NCBI GenBank assembly: GCA_964600165.1
Contig: CAZRIP010000078.1
Location: 1 to 18,809, forward strand
DNA: 18,809 nucleotides
Direction: 5' to 3'
From: CAZRIP01 sp964600165
GTDB taxonomy: Bacteria > Elusimicrobiota > Elusimicrobia > UBA1565 > UBA9628
The notes below the pieces were generated by a model. It saw only the letters and a program-made list of their open reading frames with translations. It did no database searches and was not told the origin of the DNA. This document shows, one piece after another, positions 1-6,986 of the stretch (positions are counted from its first letter, which is position 1; each line of letters starts with the position of its first letter). Made by a program: the position numbers and the translations under genes.

Positions 1-226
1 TGCCCTTGAGTTCCTCGGCCTCGTCGCGGAGCGGGTAGCGGGGGACGATCTGCTGCTTTTGCGGGAGGAATACGTAATAGGTGGCGGCTTCCGCTCCGAT
101 CGCCACCGAGAGCTTCTCGCACAAGCGCGTCCAGACCTTGTCTTCTTCGGGGTCCTTGAGCTGTCCGACGAAGTCGATGACGTCGTAGAGCGCGTTGAGG
201 GGACCCGACTGGAGCGGCGTGCTCAC
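1..226 (-). CDS. GAF-domain protein, N-terminal fragment
   Basis: This reading frame starts at GTG (226..224) and runs off the left edge after about 75 residues. The GTG overlaps the amidase stop as GTGA (226..223), so it is probably translationally coupled to the amidase. Residues from about 38 on (LSVAIGAEAATYYVFLP) look like the first helix and strand of a GAF domain: a helix, then a strand describing an input value. GAF domains bind small ligands or mediate dimerisation in signalling proteins such as cyclases, phosphatases, histidine kinases and sigma-54 activators. The output domain lies outside the window, so the function cannot be given. The GAF call is by eye from a short stretch; the existence of the gene is better supported than the domain name. 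Confidence 0.65.
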   Translation of the reverse strand, partial: MSTPLQSGPLNALYDVIDFVGQLKDPEEDKVWTRLCEKLSVAIGAEAATYYVFLPQKQQIVPRYPLRDEAEELKG

Positions 227-2052
227 CGCGACGCCTTGGCGCGCTGGAGCGGCGCCTGCTGGCGGCGGCGCTCGGCGTCGAGAAAGTCGCGCAGTCCGCC
301 GACGATCGCCTCGGCCAGCTTGTCGCGAAAGCCGGCGTCGAGCAGCAGGCCTTCTTGCTCGGGCAGCGTGAGATAAGCGGACTCGGCGAGCACGGCCGGC
401 ATCTGCGTCATGCGCGCGACGAGAAGGTCGCCGAAGCGGGGATCCTCGCCCGGGATCGGGACGAGTTTTTCGTAGCTCTTATAAACGGCCTGGGCCAGCG
501 GGTAGCTGTGCGGGTGGTAGTAGAACACGGAGTAGCCGTGCGCGCCCTTGAGCGGATTGGTCCCGGAGGGCGCGAAATTGTTGTGGATGCTCACGAAGAG
601 CTCGGCCCTCTTGTCCCAGGCGAGCTTCGGCCGGTCCGTCAGGGAGACCTCGTCGTCGGGCGAGGCGCGGCTCATCAGCGGCCGCGCGCCCTCCTTCAAG
701 AGCCGCGCCTTGACCCGCTCGGCGATCGCGTAATTGACGTCCATTTCCTTCGTGCCGAGGCCGCCCGTGGCGCCCCAGGCCGAAGGCATGTGGCCGGGGT
801 CGAGGAAGACGACGCGGTCCTTGAGCGGAGAGCCCCTCGGCGCGATCGTCGGGGGCCGGCGCAGCTCGAGCCTCAGGCCGTTCCCTTCATAGGCGGGATT
901 GTAGCCCCACAGCGTGCGCCCTTCCTGGAGCTTGATCGTGACGGCGACGACCCCTTCCGCCTCTTGCTTGAAAGCGATCTCGTCGACGAGCGGGTCGCCG
1001 GCGTGATAGATGATCCAGCGCGTGTGCGCCGTCGTGTAGTACAGGCGCACGGTCAAGGAGCGCAGGTCGGCGGCTTCGTCGATCGAGAAGGGGACCCGCT
1101 CCGAGAGCCCGATGTGCACGAACGTCTCGGCGTCGGTCGTCTTGACCGAGACGACGTCGGTGACGGCCGACGGCGGCTTGGCTTGCGCCGGCAGGAAATC
1201 CAAATTCTTGGCCTCGGTCCAGCCGGACAGCCCGCCGGACAGCGCGAGCTTGACGTCGCCGCCGACGCGGCCGGCGGTCACGAAGCGCGCGCCGCCGTAG
1301 GCGGGGAAGAGCTCGCCCTCCGCGGGTCCCGTCTTGAGCATCACGAACGGGATCGCGCCCTTGAGCGCGGCGACGGGCGGGGCGCCGGAGGCGAGCGCCG
1401 CTTTCCCGGAGGACCGGGCGGAGATCGAGGAGAAGCCCGAGCCGAGCTTGTATTCGATCTCCGACGGGTTGATATTGTCGTCCGGACCGACGAGATAGGC
1501 GCCCTCGTAGACGCCGAGCGCCGGGTTGGCCTCGCGCATCGGCTGCCAGCCGAGCTTGCCCAGCCGCCATTGGACTTTCTGTCCCGGCGTCGCCCGCGCG
1601 CGCGGGAGCAGCCAGTCTCCCGGCCGCAGCTCGACGTCCTGGCGCGGCCAGGGAGATTCGGGGTCGAAAGCGAGGGGCTTTTGCGGCAACGGCGCGGGAG
1701 CGGGAGAGTTGAAGACGCTTCGATCGTAATAGAACGTGGCGCCGCCCGGCAGCGTGAGCTCGCAATGGAGCGTGGCCGTTCCGGGTTGGAGCGGGATCCA
1801 GGCGAGGAAGGCTCCCGTCTTGTAGATCGGGACGGGCTGCCCGTTGATCTTGAGCTTGCCGGCTTGGTCGATCACCGCGCCCAGCACGAAATCGGCGTCG
1901 AGCGAGCCGTCGGTCTGGCCCTCGAGAGGATAGACGATCGAGATCGGCGCGGTCGAGCGATCGACGGCGGGAAAAGCCGCGCCGCGGGCGGACGCGGGGC
2001 TCAGCGCGGCGATGAGCGCGACGGCCGTGGCGAGCGCCGGGGCGGCGGGCAT
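223..2052 (-). CDS. N-acetylmuramoyl-L-alanine amidase (Amidase_3) with AMIN-like region
   Basis: This 609-residue secreted cell-wall hydrolase should cut the amide bond between N-acetylmuramic acid and the stem peptide in the periplasm. Residues 1-25 are an Ala-rich signal peptide. Residues about 35-110 look like a beta-sandwich module, about 235-290 resemble an SH3-like module, and about 297-400 resemble an AMIN domain, which targets amidases to septal peptidoglycan. The catalytic domain starts near 412. The zinc ligands are visible as His421 (in LDPGH), Glu436 (in GTKEMDVN) and His490 (in VSIHNN), and the catalytic Glu557 lies in LAESAYLT. It is longer than plain AmiC-type enzymes because of the N-terminal modules. 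It has its own candidate promoter, with the ATG at the predicted transcription start, and its stop overlaps the GAF gene. Family identity is firm; the domain names before residue 400 are inference. Confidence 0.93.
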   Translation of the reverse strand: MPAAPALATAVALIAALSPASARGAAFPAVDRSTAPISIVYPLEGQTDGSLDADFVLGAVIDQAGKLKINGQPVPIYKTGAFLAWIPLQPGTATLHCELTLPGGATFYYDRSVFNSPAPAPLPQKPLAFDPESPWPRQDVELRPGDWLLPRARATPGQKVQWRLGKLGWQPMREANPALGVYEGAYLVGPDDNINPSEIEYKLGSGFSSISARSSGKAALASGAPPVAALKGAIPFVMLKTGPAEGELFPAYGGARFVTAGRVGGDVKLALSGGLSGWTEAKNLDFLPAQAKPPSAVTDVVSVKTTDAETFVHIGLSERVPFSIDEAADLRSLTVRLYYTTAHTRWIIYHAGDPLVDEIAFKQEAEGVVAVTIKLQEGRTLWGYNPAYEGNGLRLELRRPPTIAPRGSPLKDRVVFLDPGHMPSAWGATGGLGTKEMDVNYAIAERVKARLLKEGARPLMSRASPDDEVSLTDRPKLAWDKRAELFVSIHNNFAPSGTNPLKGAHGYSVFYYHPHSYPLAQAVYKSYEKLVPIPGEDPRFGDLLVARMTQMPAVLAESAYLTLPEQEGLLLDAGFRDKLAEAIVGGLRDFLDAERRRQQAPLQRAKASR

Positions 2053-2058
2053 GGACCC

Positions 2059-2088
2059 ATTCTACATTTCCCGTCGCTTCGCTGTCAT
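2059..2088 (-). promoter_or_regulatory. Candidate sigma-70 promoter for the amidase, leaderless geometry
   Basis: On the minus strand ATGACA (2088..2083) is followed by 18 bases and TAGAAT (2064..2059). Six bases separate the -10 from the amidase ATG at 2052, so transcription would begin at or next to the A of the ATG. No Shine-Dalgarno sequence precedes the start. This would let the amidase and the GAF gene be expressed apart from the upstream ferredoxin operon. Confidence 0.55.
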
Positions 2089-2114
2089 CTCATCCGGTTG
2101 GAAAATCGGCTTTA

Positions 2115-2146
2115 TCCACAAACTCGGCCCGGGCCAAGTCCGTGGA
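2115..2146 (-). other. RNA hairpin between NlpC/P60 gene and amidase gene
   Basis: Read on the minus strand, a 13-base arm (2146..2134) pairs over its whole length with a second arm (2127..2115) around a CCCGGG loop. Ten pairs are Watson-Crick and three are G-U wobbles. On the opposite strand the three wobbles become C-A mismatches, so the structure is best formed by RNA transcribed in the operon's direction. It lies 17 bases after the NlpC/P60 stop and before the amidase promoter. No T-run follows directly (TAAAGCCGATTTT), so it is not a textbook intrinsic terminator. A 3'-end stabiliser, processing site or weak terminator is possible. Confidence 0.5.
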
Positions 2147-2163
2147 AACTTCGTCCGCCGGAG

Positions 2164-3066
2164 TTACAGAAAGGTGCCGAAGTAGATCAGGCGGCTCTTG
2201 GGCTTCGAGAACGAGGCGTCCTCGACTTCCGCGCCGGACTCGATCGTGGGGAGCGCCCGGCCGAAGCGCTCCTTGAACGAGGAACGCAGCACGCGGCCCG
2301 AGGACTTGCGGCTTTCGATCACGCCGTCGCCGCCGGTGTAGATCATCACGTGCGAGACGCGGTTGGGCTCTCCCGGCTCGGTCAGGAAGATCAGGTCGCC
2401 GATGTCGAGGCCGTCGCGCTTGAGCGGGCGCGCCTTGACGTATTGCTCGTGGCTGTCGCGCGGCACGTCGAGGCCGTGGACGCGGTACGAGAGGCTGACG
2501 AGGCCGGAACAGTCGACGCCGACGGAAAGATCGGGCTGCACGCCCGAGCGGCCGCCCCAATAATAACTGGTGCCCAGGAACAGCTCGGCGGTCTTGGCGA
2601 TCTCGGTGCGGCTCTTGTCGGTGACGGCGGGGGGCGGCACCGAGAGCGCGTCCGCGGGGACCTCGGCGATGCCGCCCTCGAGCAGGCGCACGAGCGCCAC
2701 GCCCTTGTCTTGCGAGACGCAGTCCAGGCGCGTGCCGACCGACAAGACGAGCAGCTCGCTGCCGGCCTGGAGGATGGCCTGGCGCGTGCGCACGACGACG
2801 TTCGGCGGCGTGGGCGCCGCGCCGGTCAGCGCGTCGGAGCGCACCCACCCGGGATAGCCGTGCCACGCGCCGCCTTCGCCGAGCGCGGGCTGCTCGACGG
2901 CGTGCACGCGCGCCCAATCGCCGCGCGCCTCGACGAGCGCCACGACCTCGCCGTAGAGCAGCTGCGATTTGTGCTCGGAGTCGTCCAAGTCGAGCTTCTT
3001 TTTTTGGCGCGGCGAGGCCATCAAGTCCGCGACGGGCACGCCGACGGTGAGGATTCGGCCCTTCAT
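2164..3066 (-). CDS. NlpC/P60 endopeptidase with N-terminal bacterial SH3 domains (YkfC-like)
   Basis: This 300-residue protein should cut the gamma-D-Glu to diamino-acid bond in muropeptides. Residues about 5-80 read as a bacterial SH3 domain (VADLMASPR, then LLYGE and YPGWV), residues about 85-145 as a second SH3-like part, and residues 150-297 as the NlpC/P60 domain. The catalytic Cys186 lies in GVDCSGLVS and the His239 in VSHVMIYTG. YYWGGR (168-173) is the usual segment before the Cys. The third polar residue, usually His, appears to be Glu251 (VIES). No signal peptide is visible, which fits the cytoplasmic YkfC type used in murein-peptide recycling rather than a secreted hydrolase. It starts one base after the stop of the C39-like peptidase gene, so it is co-transcribed and probably coupled. 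The YkfC analogy is inference from domain order. Confidence 0.88.
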   Translation of the reverse strand: MKGRILTVGVPVADLMASPRQKKKLDLDDSEHKSQLLYGEVVALVEARGDWARVHAVEQPALGEGGAWHGYPGWVRSDALTGAAPTPPNVVVRTRQAILQAGSELLVLSVGTRLDCVSQDKGVALVRLLEGGIAEVPADALSVPPPAVTDKSRTEIAKTAELFLGTSYYWGGRSGVQPDLSVGVDCSGLVSLSYRVHGLDVPRDSHEQYVKARPLKRDGLDIGDLIFLTEPGEPNRVSHVMIYTGGDGVIESRKSSGRVLRSSFKERFGRALPTIESGAEVEDASFSKPKSRLIYFGTFL

Positions 3067-3067
3067 C

Positions 3068-4150
3068 CTAAAGCTTGGGGCCCAGCAGATAAGCGAGGCC
3101 GCGCTTGTTCACGCGCCAGGCGCGGTGGAACTCCGCGCGCTTGTAGACGCGCCGCCCGGACGCGGCCGGCGCGGCCGGATCGTCGACGATGACGTCGCCC
3201 TTGTCCGTGAAGCCGATGACGACGACGAGGTGGCCCTTCGTCTGCTTGATCGGCGCGCCGGAGAGCTCGCCGGGACCCCAGGTCAGGCTGACCTCGACGG
3301 GCCGCCCCGCGGCGATCTCGTGCTCGAGCTCGTCGAGCCCGTTGAGCCGCGCCACCCAGCCCTCGAGCCCGAGCGACGCCGCGGCCGCGACGTTAAAAGG
3401 CCAGTGGCCGAAGGTCTGCGTCTTGGGCACGCGGACCATCTCGGCGACCTCGACGGTGGTCTTCTTGACGCCCCAGAACTCGAGGATCATCGCGAGCGAC
3501 GTGGGGCTGCAGATGTCGTGCTTGTACTGCTCCTGTTCGTCGCCTTGCGAGCGCGGCTTGACCTTGAGCTCCGTGACCCAGGCGCCGGTCGAGAACGCGG
3601 AGGGGGAGGCCGGAGCGCGCTCGTCGGAGACGGTGACGGCGGCCAGACGAAGCGACGCGGGCTTCTTGCGGGCGGCGATCTCGAAACGGTACTTGAACGC
3701 GTCCGCGGGCTTCTTGAGCTTGAGCGTGTCGACGTCGACGCGGCCGTCGCCGTCCTCTTGCTCGTCGGCTTGGATCAGCGTCCCGTCGTCGATCGCCGCG
3801 AGCGAGAACCACTTCGTCCAGCGCCCCGCGACGCGCACGCTCGCCTGCATCTCGAGGCGCGCTCCTTTGGGAAGGTCGGCGTTCCAGGAGCCGACCAAGT
3901 CGTCGAACGTAAACGGCGTTTCCACGGCCGAGGATTCGATCGCGGCGTTGGCCGTCGTCGTCTTGAAGAGGCCCTTGTCGAAGGGCAGGCGCTCGGCGCC
4001 CGAGACGTCGGCCTGCTCGGCGTCGTGCGGCGTCCGGTGAACGACGGTGTAGCCCATGGCGAAGACTCCCGAAGGCGTCAGCAGCGTGAGAAGAGAAAAG
4101 CCCCAGCGCGTGAGCGGCGCCGGGGCCTTTCTGCGAGAAACAGCGGTCAA
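3068..4150 (-). CDS. Secreted C39-like (papain-fold) cysteine peptidase
   Basis: This 360-residue protein starts at TTG (4150..4148), directly after the ferredoxin TAA. The start is chosen because it gives a complete signal peptide: a basic stretch (SRRK), a hydrophobic core (WGFSLLTLLTP) and a possible cleavage site after VFA (31). The only nearby ATG (residue 32) would remove it. Residues about 78-178 form a beta-rich module with SWNADLPKG, of the kind found before the peptidase in other C39-family proteins. Residues about 195-350 are the Peptidase_C39_2-like domain, with Cys214 in DICSPTSLAMIL, His307 in KGHLVVVIGF and Asp324 in VDDPAA as the likely triad. No ABC transporter gene is adjacent, so it is not an obvious bacteriocin leader peptidase. 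The substrate is unknown; envelope proteolysis or peptide cross-link cleavage are both possible. Confidence 0.85.
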   Translation of the reverse strand: MTAVSRRKAPAPLTRWGFSLLTLLTPSGVFAMGYTVVHRTPHDAEQADVSGAERLPFDKGLFKTTTANAAIESSAVETPFTFDDLVGSWNADLPKGARLEMQASVRVAGRWTKWFSLAAIDDGTLIQADEQEDGDGRVDVDTLKLKKPADAFKYRFEIAARKKPASLRLAAVTVSDERAPASPSAFSTGAWVTELKVKPRSQGDEQEQYKHDICSPTSLAMILEFWGVKKTTVEVAEMVRVPKTQTFGHWPFNVAAAASLGLEGWVARLNGLDELEHEIAAGRPVEVSLTWGPGELSGAPIKQTKGHLVVVIGFTDKGDVIVDDPAAPAASGRRVYKRAEFHRAWRVNKRGLAYLLGPKL

Positions 4151-4465
4151 TTACTTGACGAGCTTGTTGGTCGCCTTGTGCGGCGGGTCGTTCGGCGGCC
4201 GCGGCGTGACCTTCGGGTTGCCCTTGAACGAGGGCGTGAGCTCCGCGTTGATCTTGGCCCACTCCGGGGACTCGTCGACCGAGCCGACGATCGCGCCGAT
4301 GGGGCACTCGGGCAAGCAGACGCCGCAGTCGATGCAGACCTCCGGGTCGATGATCATGAACTTCTCGCCCTTGTAGTCGCCGGGATGGATGCACTCCACC
4401 GGGCAGACGTCGACGCAAGCGGCGTAGACTTCGCCGTGACATCCTTCAACGATCACGTGGGACAT
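4151..4465 (-). CDS. 7Fe-type ferredoxin (FdxA-like, [3Fe-4S][4Fe-4S])
   Basis: This 104-residue cytoplasmic electron carrier has cysteines at 9, 17, 21, 25, 44, 47, 50 and 54. Compared with Azotobacter-type ferredoxin I, Cys9, Cys17 and Cys54 match the [3Fe-4S] ligands and Cys21, Cys44, Cys47 and Cys50 the [4Fe-4S] ligands, with Cys25 the extra nearby cysteine. The position matching Cys11 of that family is Glu12, which argues for a 3Fe rather than a 4Fe first cluster. A tail of about 50 residues follows the clusters, as is usual for this family. The start is supported by an AAGGGGG ribosome-binding site on the minus strand about 9 bases before the ATG, and by a near-consensus promoter further upstream. 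It is the first gene of a minus-strand operon whose other members act on peptidoglycan or proteins, an odd pairing for which I see no biochemical reason. Confidence 0.93.
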   Translation of the reverse strand: MSHVIVEGCHGEVYAACVDVCPVECIHPGDYKGEKFMIIDPEVCIDCGVCLPECPIGAIVGSVDESPEWAKINAELTPSFKGNPKVTPRPPNDPPHKATNKLVK

Positions 4466-4490
4466 AGGATGAGTTCCCCCTTGAAATTGC

Positions 4491-4496
4491 TATACT
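4491..4496 (+). promoter_or_regulatory. Candidate -10 element for the barrel gene
   Basis: TATACT lies 14 bases before the ATG at 4511, which would put transcription start near 4503 and leave a very short leader. No good -35 is visible at 16-18 bases upstream. The same hexamer precedes the barrel-LysM gene at 8540. If correct, the in-frame ATG at 4469 cannot be the start. Confidence 0.4.
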
Positions 4497-4510
4497 CGAC
4501 GACCAAAACC

Positions 4511-5983
4511 ATGCTGCGCGACCATCATAACTATTTTCCTATTTGGTGTCAACGCGCGCCCCTTCGGCTGCTCATCGCCCTGAGCTTGGCGTCGGCGGCG
4601 CCGGCGGCGGCGCGCGCCGCGTCCGTCATCCAGCCGCCGCCCTTGCTGCAGCCGCCGCCGCCCGCGCGGCTGGAGGCGAGCGATTTCCTGCAGCGCCTGG
4701 CCCGCATGCACGTCGGCGGGACTCTTTCTCTCAACTGGCGCAACGTCGGACCCGAGAAGCCGGGTTTCGAGACGCAGGTCCAAAACGAGGTCTATCTCGC
4801 CGACATGTATTTCGGCGTCGACGGCCCGTTCGTCGACGGCGTGCCCGTGCAGGTGGAGGCTCACTTGCCCACCGGCGGCAAGGGCACGATGATCCTCAAC
4901 CAGCTCAATTTCGGCTATAAAAAGATCGACGACTGGCTCTTCCAGTTCGGCAAGTTCGTGGTGCCGTACGGCCGCTACAACGAACTCTACCGCCCCGACC
5001 AATTCCTGACGGTCACGCGGCCGCTGCTCTACGCCTCCCCGGACACGCTCGACCTCGTCATTCGGCTCAACTCGCCGCGTCCGCCCGTCTCCCTCGGCTA
5101 CACCGACATCGGCGCGCGCGCGAGCTACTATCCGCCCGTCAACGAGGTCTTCGTGCCGGAGGAAGTGACGTTTTTCGTCGTCAACGGCTTGGGCGAGTCC
5201 ACCAATCGCCTGCGCACGTTCCCGAACATCGACTTTCTCGGCGTGCCCAACATCCCCGGCAACGGAACGACGATCGACTTCGGCCATCAGGACAACAACC
5301 TGGCCGACAACAACAACAACAAGGCGTTCGGCGGCCGCATGGTCTTTTCCTTGGGCGACCTGCGCTTCCCGTGGCCGATCCCCGAAGGGGCCTCCGACCT
5401 CAAGGGCGTCAACATGGGCTTGTCCGCCATGGACGGGCAATACGATCTAGAGGATACGCTCACCTATCAGATGTACGCGGCGGACTGGAGCTTCGATTAT
5501 CTCGGGTTCGACTTTTCGGGCGAATACGAGTACAGCGCGACGCAGTTCAAGGACCCGCTGCTCAACTCGAACGGCACGGTCGCCGCGCCGACGCAGTTCG
5601 CGCGCGACTTCGAGGTCGACCAGGGCTACTTCGTGCAGGCCTCGGCGCCGATCCTGCGCGCGCCGCGCCTCGGCCAGCGCCTGACCGGCGTGGCCGTCTT
5701 CAACCAGCTGTGGCGGCGGGGTCCGATCCAGGACCTGCTGCTCAACGCGACCATAGACGGCACGACCTACCCGTCGGTCAACGGCCTGAGGTCCGACTCC
5801 TATCGCGCGACGACGCGCATGGACAAGTACACGGTCGGCCTGAACTACCAGCTGAGCGATCATTTCACGTTCAAATTCGATTACTCCTATTGGGTCATGG
5901 GCCGCGCCGCCACGCGCTCGGTGACCTCCATCGGCAACCTCGACATCTATCAAGGAGCGTTCTCGATGGTCATGGCGTTCTAG
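4511..5983 (+). CDS. Outer-membrane beta-barrel (porin-like) protein
   Basis: The product is 490 residues. Residues 1-36 form a signal peptide with a long N-region, a hydrophobic core (LRLLIALSLAS) and an ARA-A cleavage site near 36. A proline-rich linker follows (about 42-52). The rest shows alternating amphipathic strands and Asn/Gly/Pro loops, for example an Asn-rich loop around residues 262-272. It ends in MVMAF, with the terminal Phe typical of barrels recognised by the BAM complex. FGKFVVPYGRYNELY (about 152-166) resembles strand motifs in porins of phosphate-selective or similar general type, but I cannot name a substrate. The ATG at 4511 is preferred over one at 4469 because the candidate -10 lies between them. 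The hydrolase gene follows after 8 bases, so the two are probably co-transcribed. Confidence 0.82.
   Translation: MLRDHHNYFPIWCQRAPLRLLIALSLASAAPAAARAASVIQPPPLLQPPPPARLEASDFLQRLARMHVGGTLSLNWRNVGPEKPGFETQVQNEVYLADMYFGVDGPFVDGVPVQVEAHLPTGGKGTMILNQLNFGYKKIDDWLFQFGKFVVPYGRYNELYRPDQFLTVTRPLLYASPDTLDLVIRLNSPRPPVSLGYTDIGARASYYPPVNEVFVPEEVTFFVVNGLGESTNRLRTFPNIDFLGVPNIPGNGTTIDFGHQDNNLADNNNNKAFGGRMVFSLGDLRFPWPIPEGASDLKGVNMGLSAMDGQYDLEDTLTYQMYAADWSFDYLGFDFSGEYEYSATQFKDPLLNSNGTVAAPTQFARDFEVDQGYFVQASAPILRAPRLGQRLTGVAVFNQLWRRGPIQDLLLNATIDGTTYPSVNGLRSDSYRATTRMDKYTVGLNYQLSDHFTFKFDYSYWVMGRAATRSVTSIGNLDIYQGAFSMVMAF
4524..4552 (-). promoter_or_regulatory. Strong sigma-70 promoter for the ferredoxin operon, inside the porin coding region
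   Basis: On the minus strand a perfect -35 TTGACA (4552..4547) is followed by exactly 17 bases and TATGAT (4529..4524). The predicted transcription start is near 4517, giving a leader of about 50 bases before the ferredoxin ATG at 4465. The element lies within the first 14 codons of the divergent barrel gene, in a short AT-rich patch that stands out in this GC-rich window. Transcripts of the two divergent genes would therefore overlap at their 5' ends. Confidence 0.75.
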
Positions 5984-5991
5984 GCAGGCCC

Positions 5992-6918
5992 GTGAGCTTG
6001 CGCGCGGCGATCCTCCTCTTCTTGTTGCCGTCGTCGCTTTCCGCGGCGGTCCTCGACCTGCCGGCGACGCCGTATCAGGTGTCGGTCGAGACGGAGACCG
6101 CGCCGGTCGGCGCGTCGGCGGCCTATCTCGTGCGCTTTCCTTCGCCGCTGCGCAGCCCCTTTCCCGCCAACGACACCGTCTGGGGCCATCTGATCCTTCC
6201 GCGAGGGCCCGGACCCTACGCCTGCGTGCTCGTGCTGCCCGTCATGGCCGCGCCGAACGTCTGGATCGAGACCCAGTTCATGCGCCGCATGACGGCCGAA
6301 GGATTGGCGGTCTTGTGGCTCGAGATGCCGTATCAATTCCATCGGCGCACCGGCGCGCTGGTGCCGAGCGGGCAGGTGTTTCTCGCGCGCACCGCCAAGC
6401 ATTTGGCCGCGAACTTCCGTCAGTCGATCTTGGACGCGCGGCGCGCGCTCGATTGGCTCGCGAATCGGCCCGAGATCGACCCGCGGCGCGTCGGGATATT
6501 CGGCGTCAGCCTCGGGGCGCTCGTCGGCTCGGCGGTCTACTCGGTCGACGCCCACCCGCGTTACGCCGTTTTTCTTTTGGGCGGCGCCGATTTCCCGACC
6601 CTCGTCTACGCGAGCGCGATGACCGGGCCCTTCATCAAGAAACTGCAGGTCACGCCCGCGGCGTTGCGGGAGGCCTGGCGCGGTCTCGACCCTCTCGACT
6701 ACCGCGACCGCAACGCCGGAAAGCAGGTCCTCCTGGTCAACGCCAGCTGGGACGCCGTGATCCCGGCCTCGAACGCCCGACGCCTGCGCGAGGCGTTCCC
6801 CGACGCCCGCCAGTTATGGGTGCCGTTCGGCCATTATTCGGCCCTGCTGCACCTCTTCTGGATCCCGCGCTACGTCGCCGGGGATCTCGCCGCCCACCTT
6901 TCGATTAAAAAGCGTTAA
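5992..6918 (+). CDS. Secreted alpha/beta hydrolase
   Basis: This 308-residue protein starts at GTG 5992, eight bases after the barrel stop. The start is chosen because a short signal peptide (SLRAAILLFLLPSSLSA) begins there. The alpha/beta-hydrolase triad is visible: Ser173 in the nucleophile elbow GVSLGA, Asp254 in NASWDAVIP and His281 in FGHYSALL. Strand HLILPRGPGPYACVLVLPVM (residues about 66-85) is the usual entry to the fold in dienelactone-hydrolase and acyl-peptidase-like members. The protein is probably periplasmic, where it would cleave an ester or peptide; the substrate is unknown. Pairing with an outer-membrane barrel suggests work on an imported or envelope compound, but that is inference. 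Its last five residues (SIKKR) are encoded in the A-rich repeat that lies before the next promoter. Confidence 0.82.
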   Translation: MSLRAAILLFLLPSSLSAAVLDLPATPYQVSVETETAPVGASAAYLVRFPSPLRSPFPANDTVWGHLILPRGPGPYACVLVLPVMAAPNVWIETQFMRRMTAEGLAVLWLEMPYQFHRRTGALVPSGQVFLARTAKHLAANFRQSILDARRALDWLANRPEIDPRRVGIFGVSLGALVGSAVYSVDAHPRYAVFLLGGADFPTLVYASAMTGPFIKKLQVTPAALREAWRGLDPLDYRDRNAGKQVLLVNASWDAVIPASNARRLREAFPDARQLWVPFGHYSALLHLFWIPRYVAGDLAAHLSIKKR

Positions 6919-6934
6919 AAAATCGTCCTCAGCC
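6904..6934 (+). repeat. Direct repeat copy 1: A-rich block upstream of a promoter
   Basis: This 31-base block directly before the -35 of the first lipoprotein gene recurs without insertions or deletions 294 bases on, at 7198-7228. Both copies begin ATTAAAAAGCG and continue with a second A-run. Placed about -66 to -36 from the predicted start, the A-runs could act as an UP element bound by the RNA polymerase alpha subunit. The first half of the copy is also the end of the hydrolase gene. Confidence 0.65.
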
Positions 6935-6963
6935 TTGACAGGGAACGGGACCTCGCCTACACT
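6935..6963 (+). promoter_or_regulatory. Sigma-70 promoter of lipoprotein gene 1
   Basis: A perfect -35 TTGACA (6935-6940) is separated by 17 bases from TACACT (6958-6963). Transcription should begin near 6970, five bases before the AAGGAGG ribosome-binding site. An A-rich block lies directly upstream. This is one of the best promoters in the window and suggests high expression of a very small gene. Confidence 0.8.
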
Positions 6964-6986
6964 ATGCGCGGGTGAAGGAGGCCGTG

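Noticed and set aside
355..3192. A 945-codon open frame on the plus strand across the amidase and NlpC/P60 genes
   Set aside because: It is antisense to two genes with clear catalytic motifs. Its product is an Arg/Gly/Asp/Ala-rich string without domains, as expected from a GC-rich shadow frame.
4470..4491. Sigma-54 promoter (TTGCT at 4487-4491)
   Set aside because: The required GG of the -24 element is absent at the right spacing.
2969..4510. Long N-terminal extension of the barrel gene (open from 2969) and the alternative ATG at 4469
   Set aside because: The extension is antisense to the C39-like peptidase and ferredoxin. The signal peptide begins after 4511, and the candidate -10 (4491) lies downstream of 4469.
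4490..5953. Minus-strand open frames of 316 and 168 codons opposite the barrel gene
   Set aside because: They are low-complexity shadow frames with no start signals, opposite a gene with a signal peptide and a terminal Phe.
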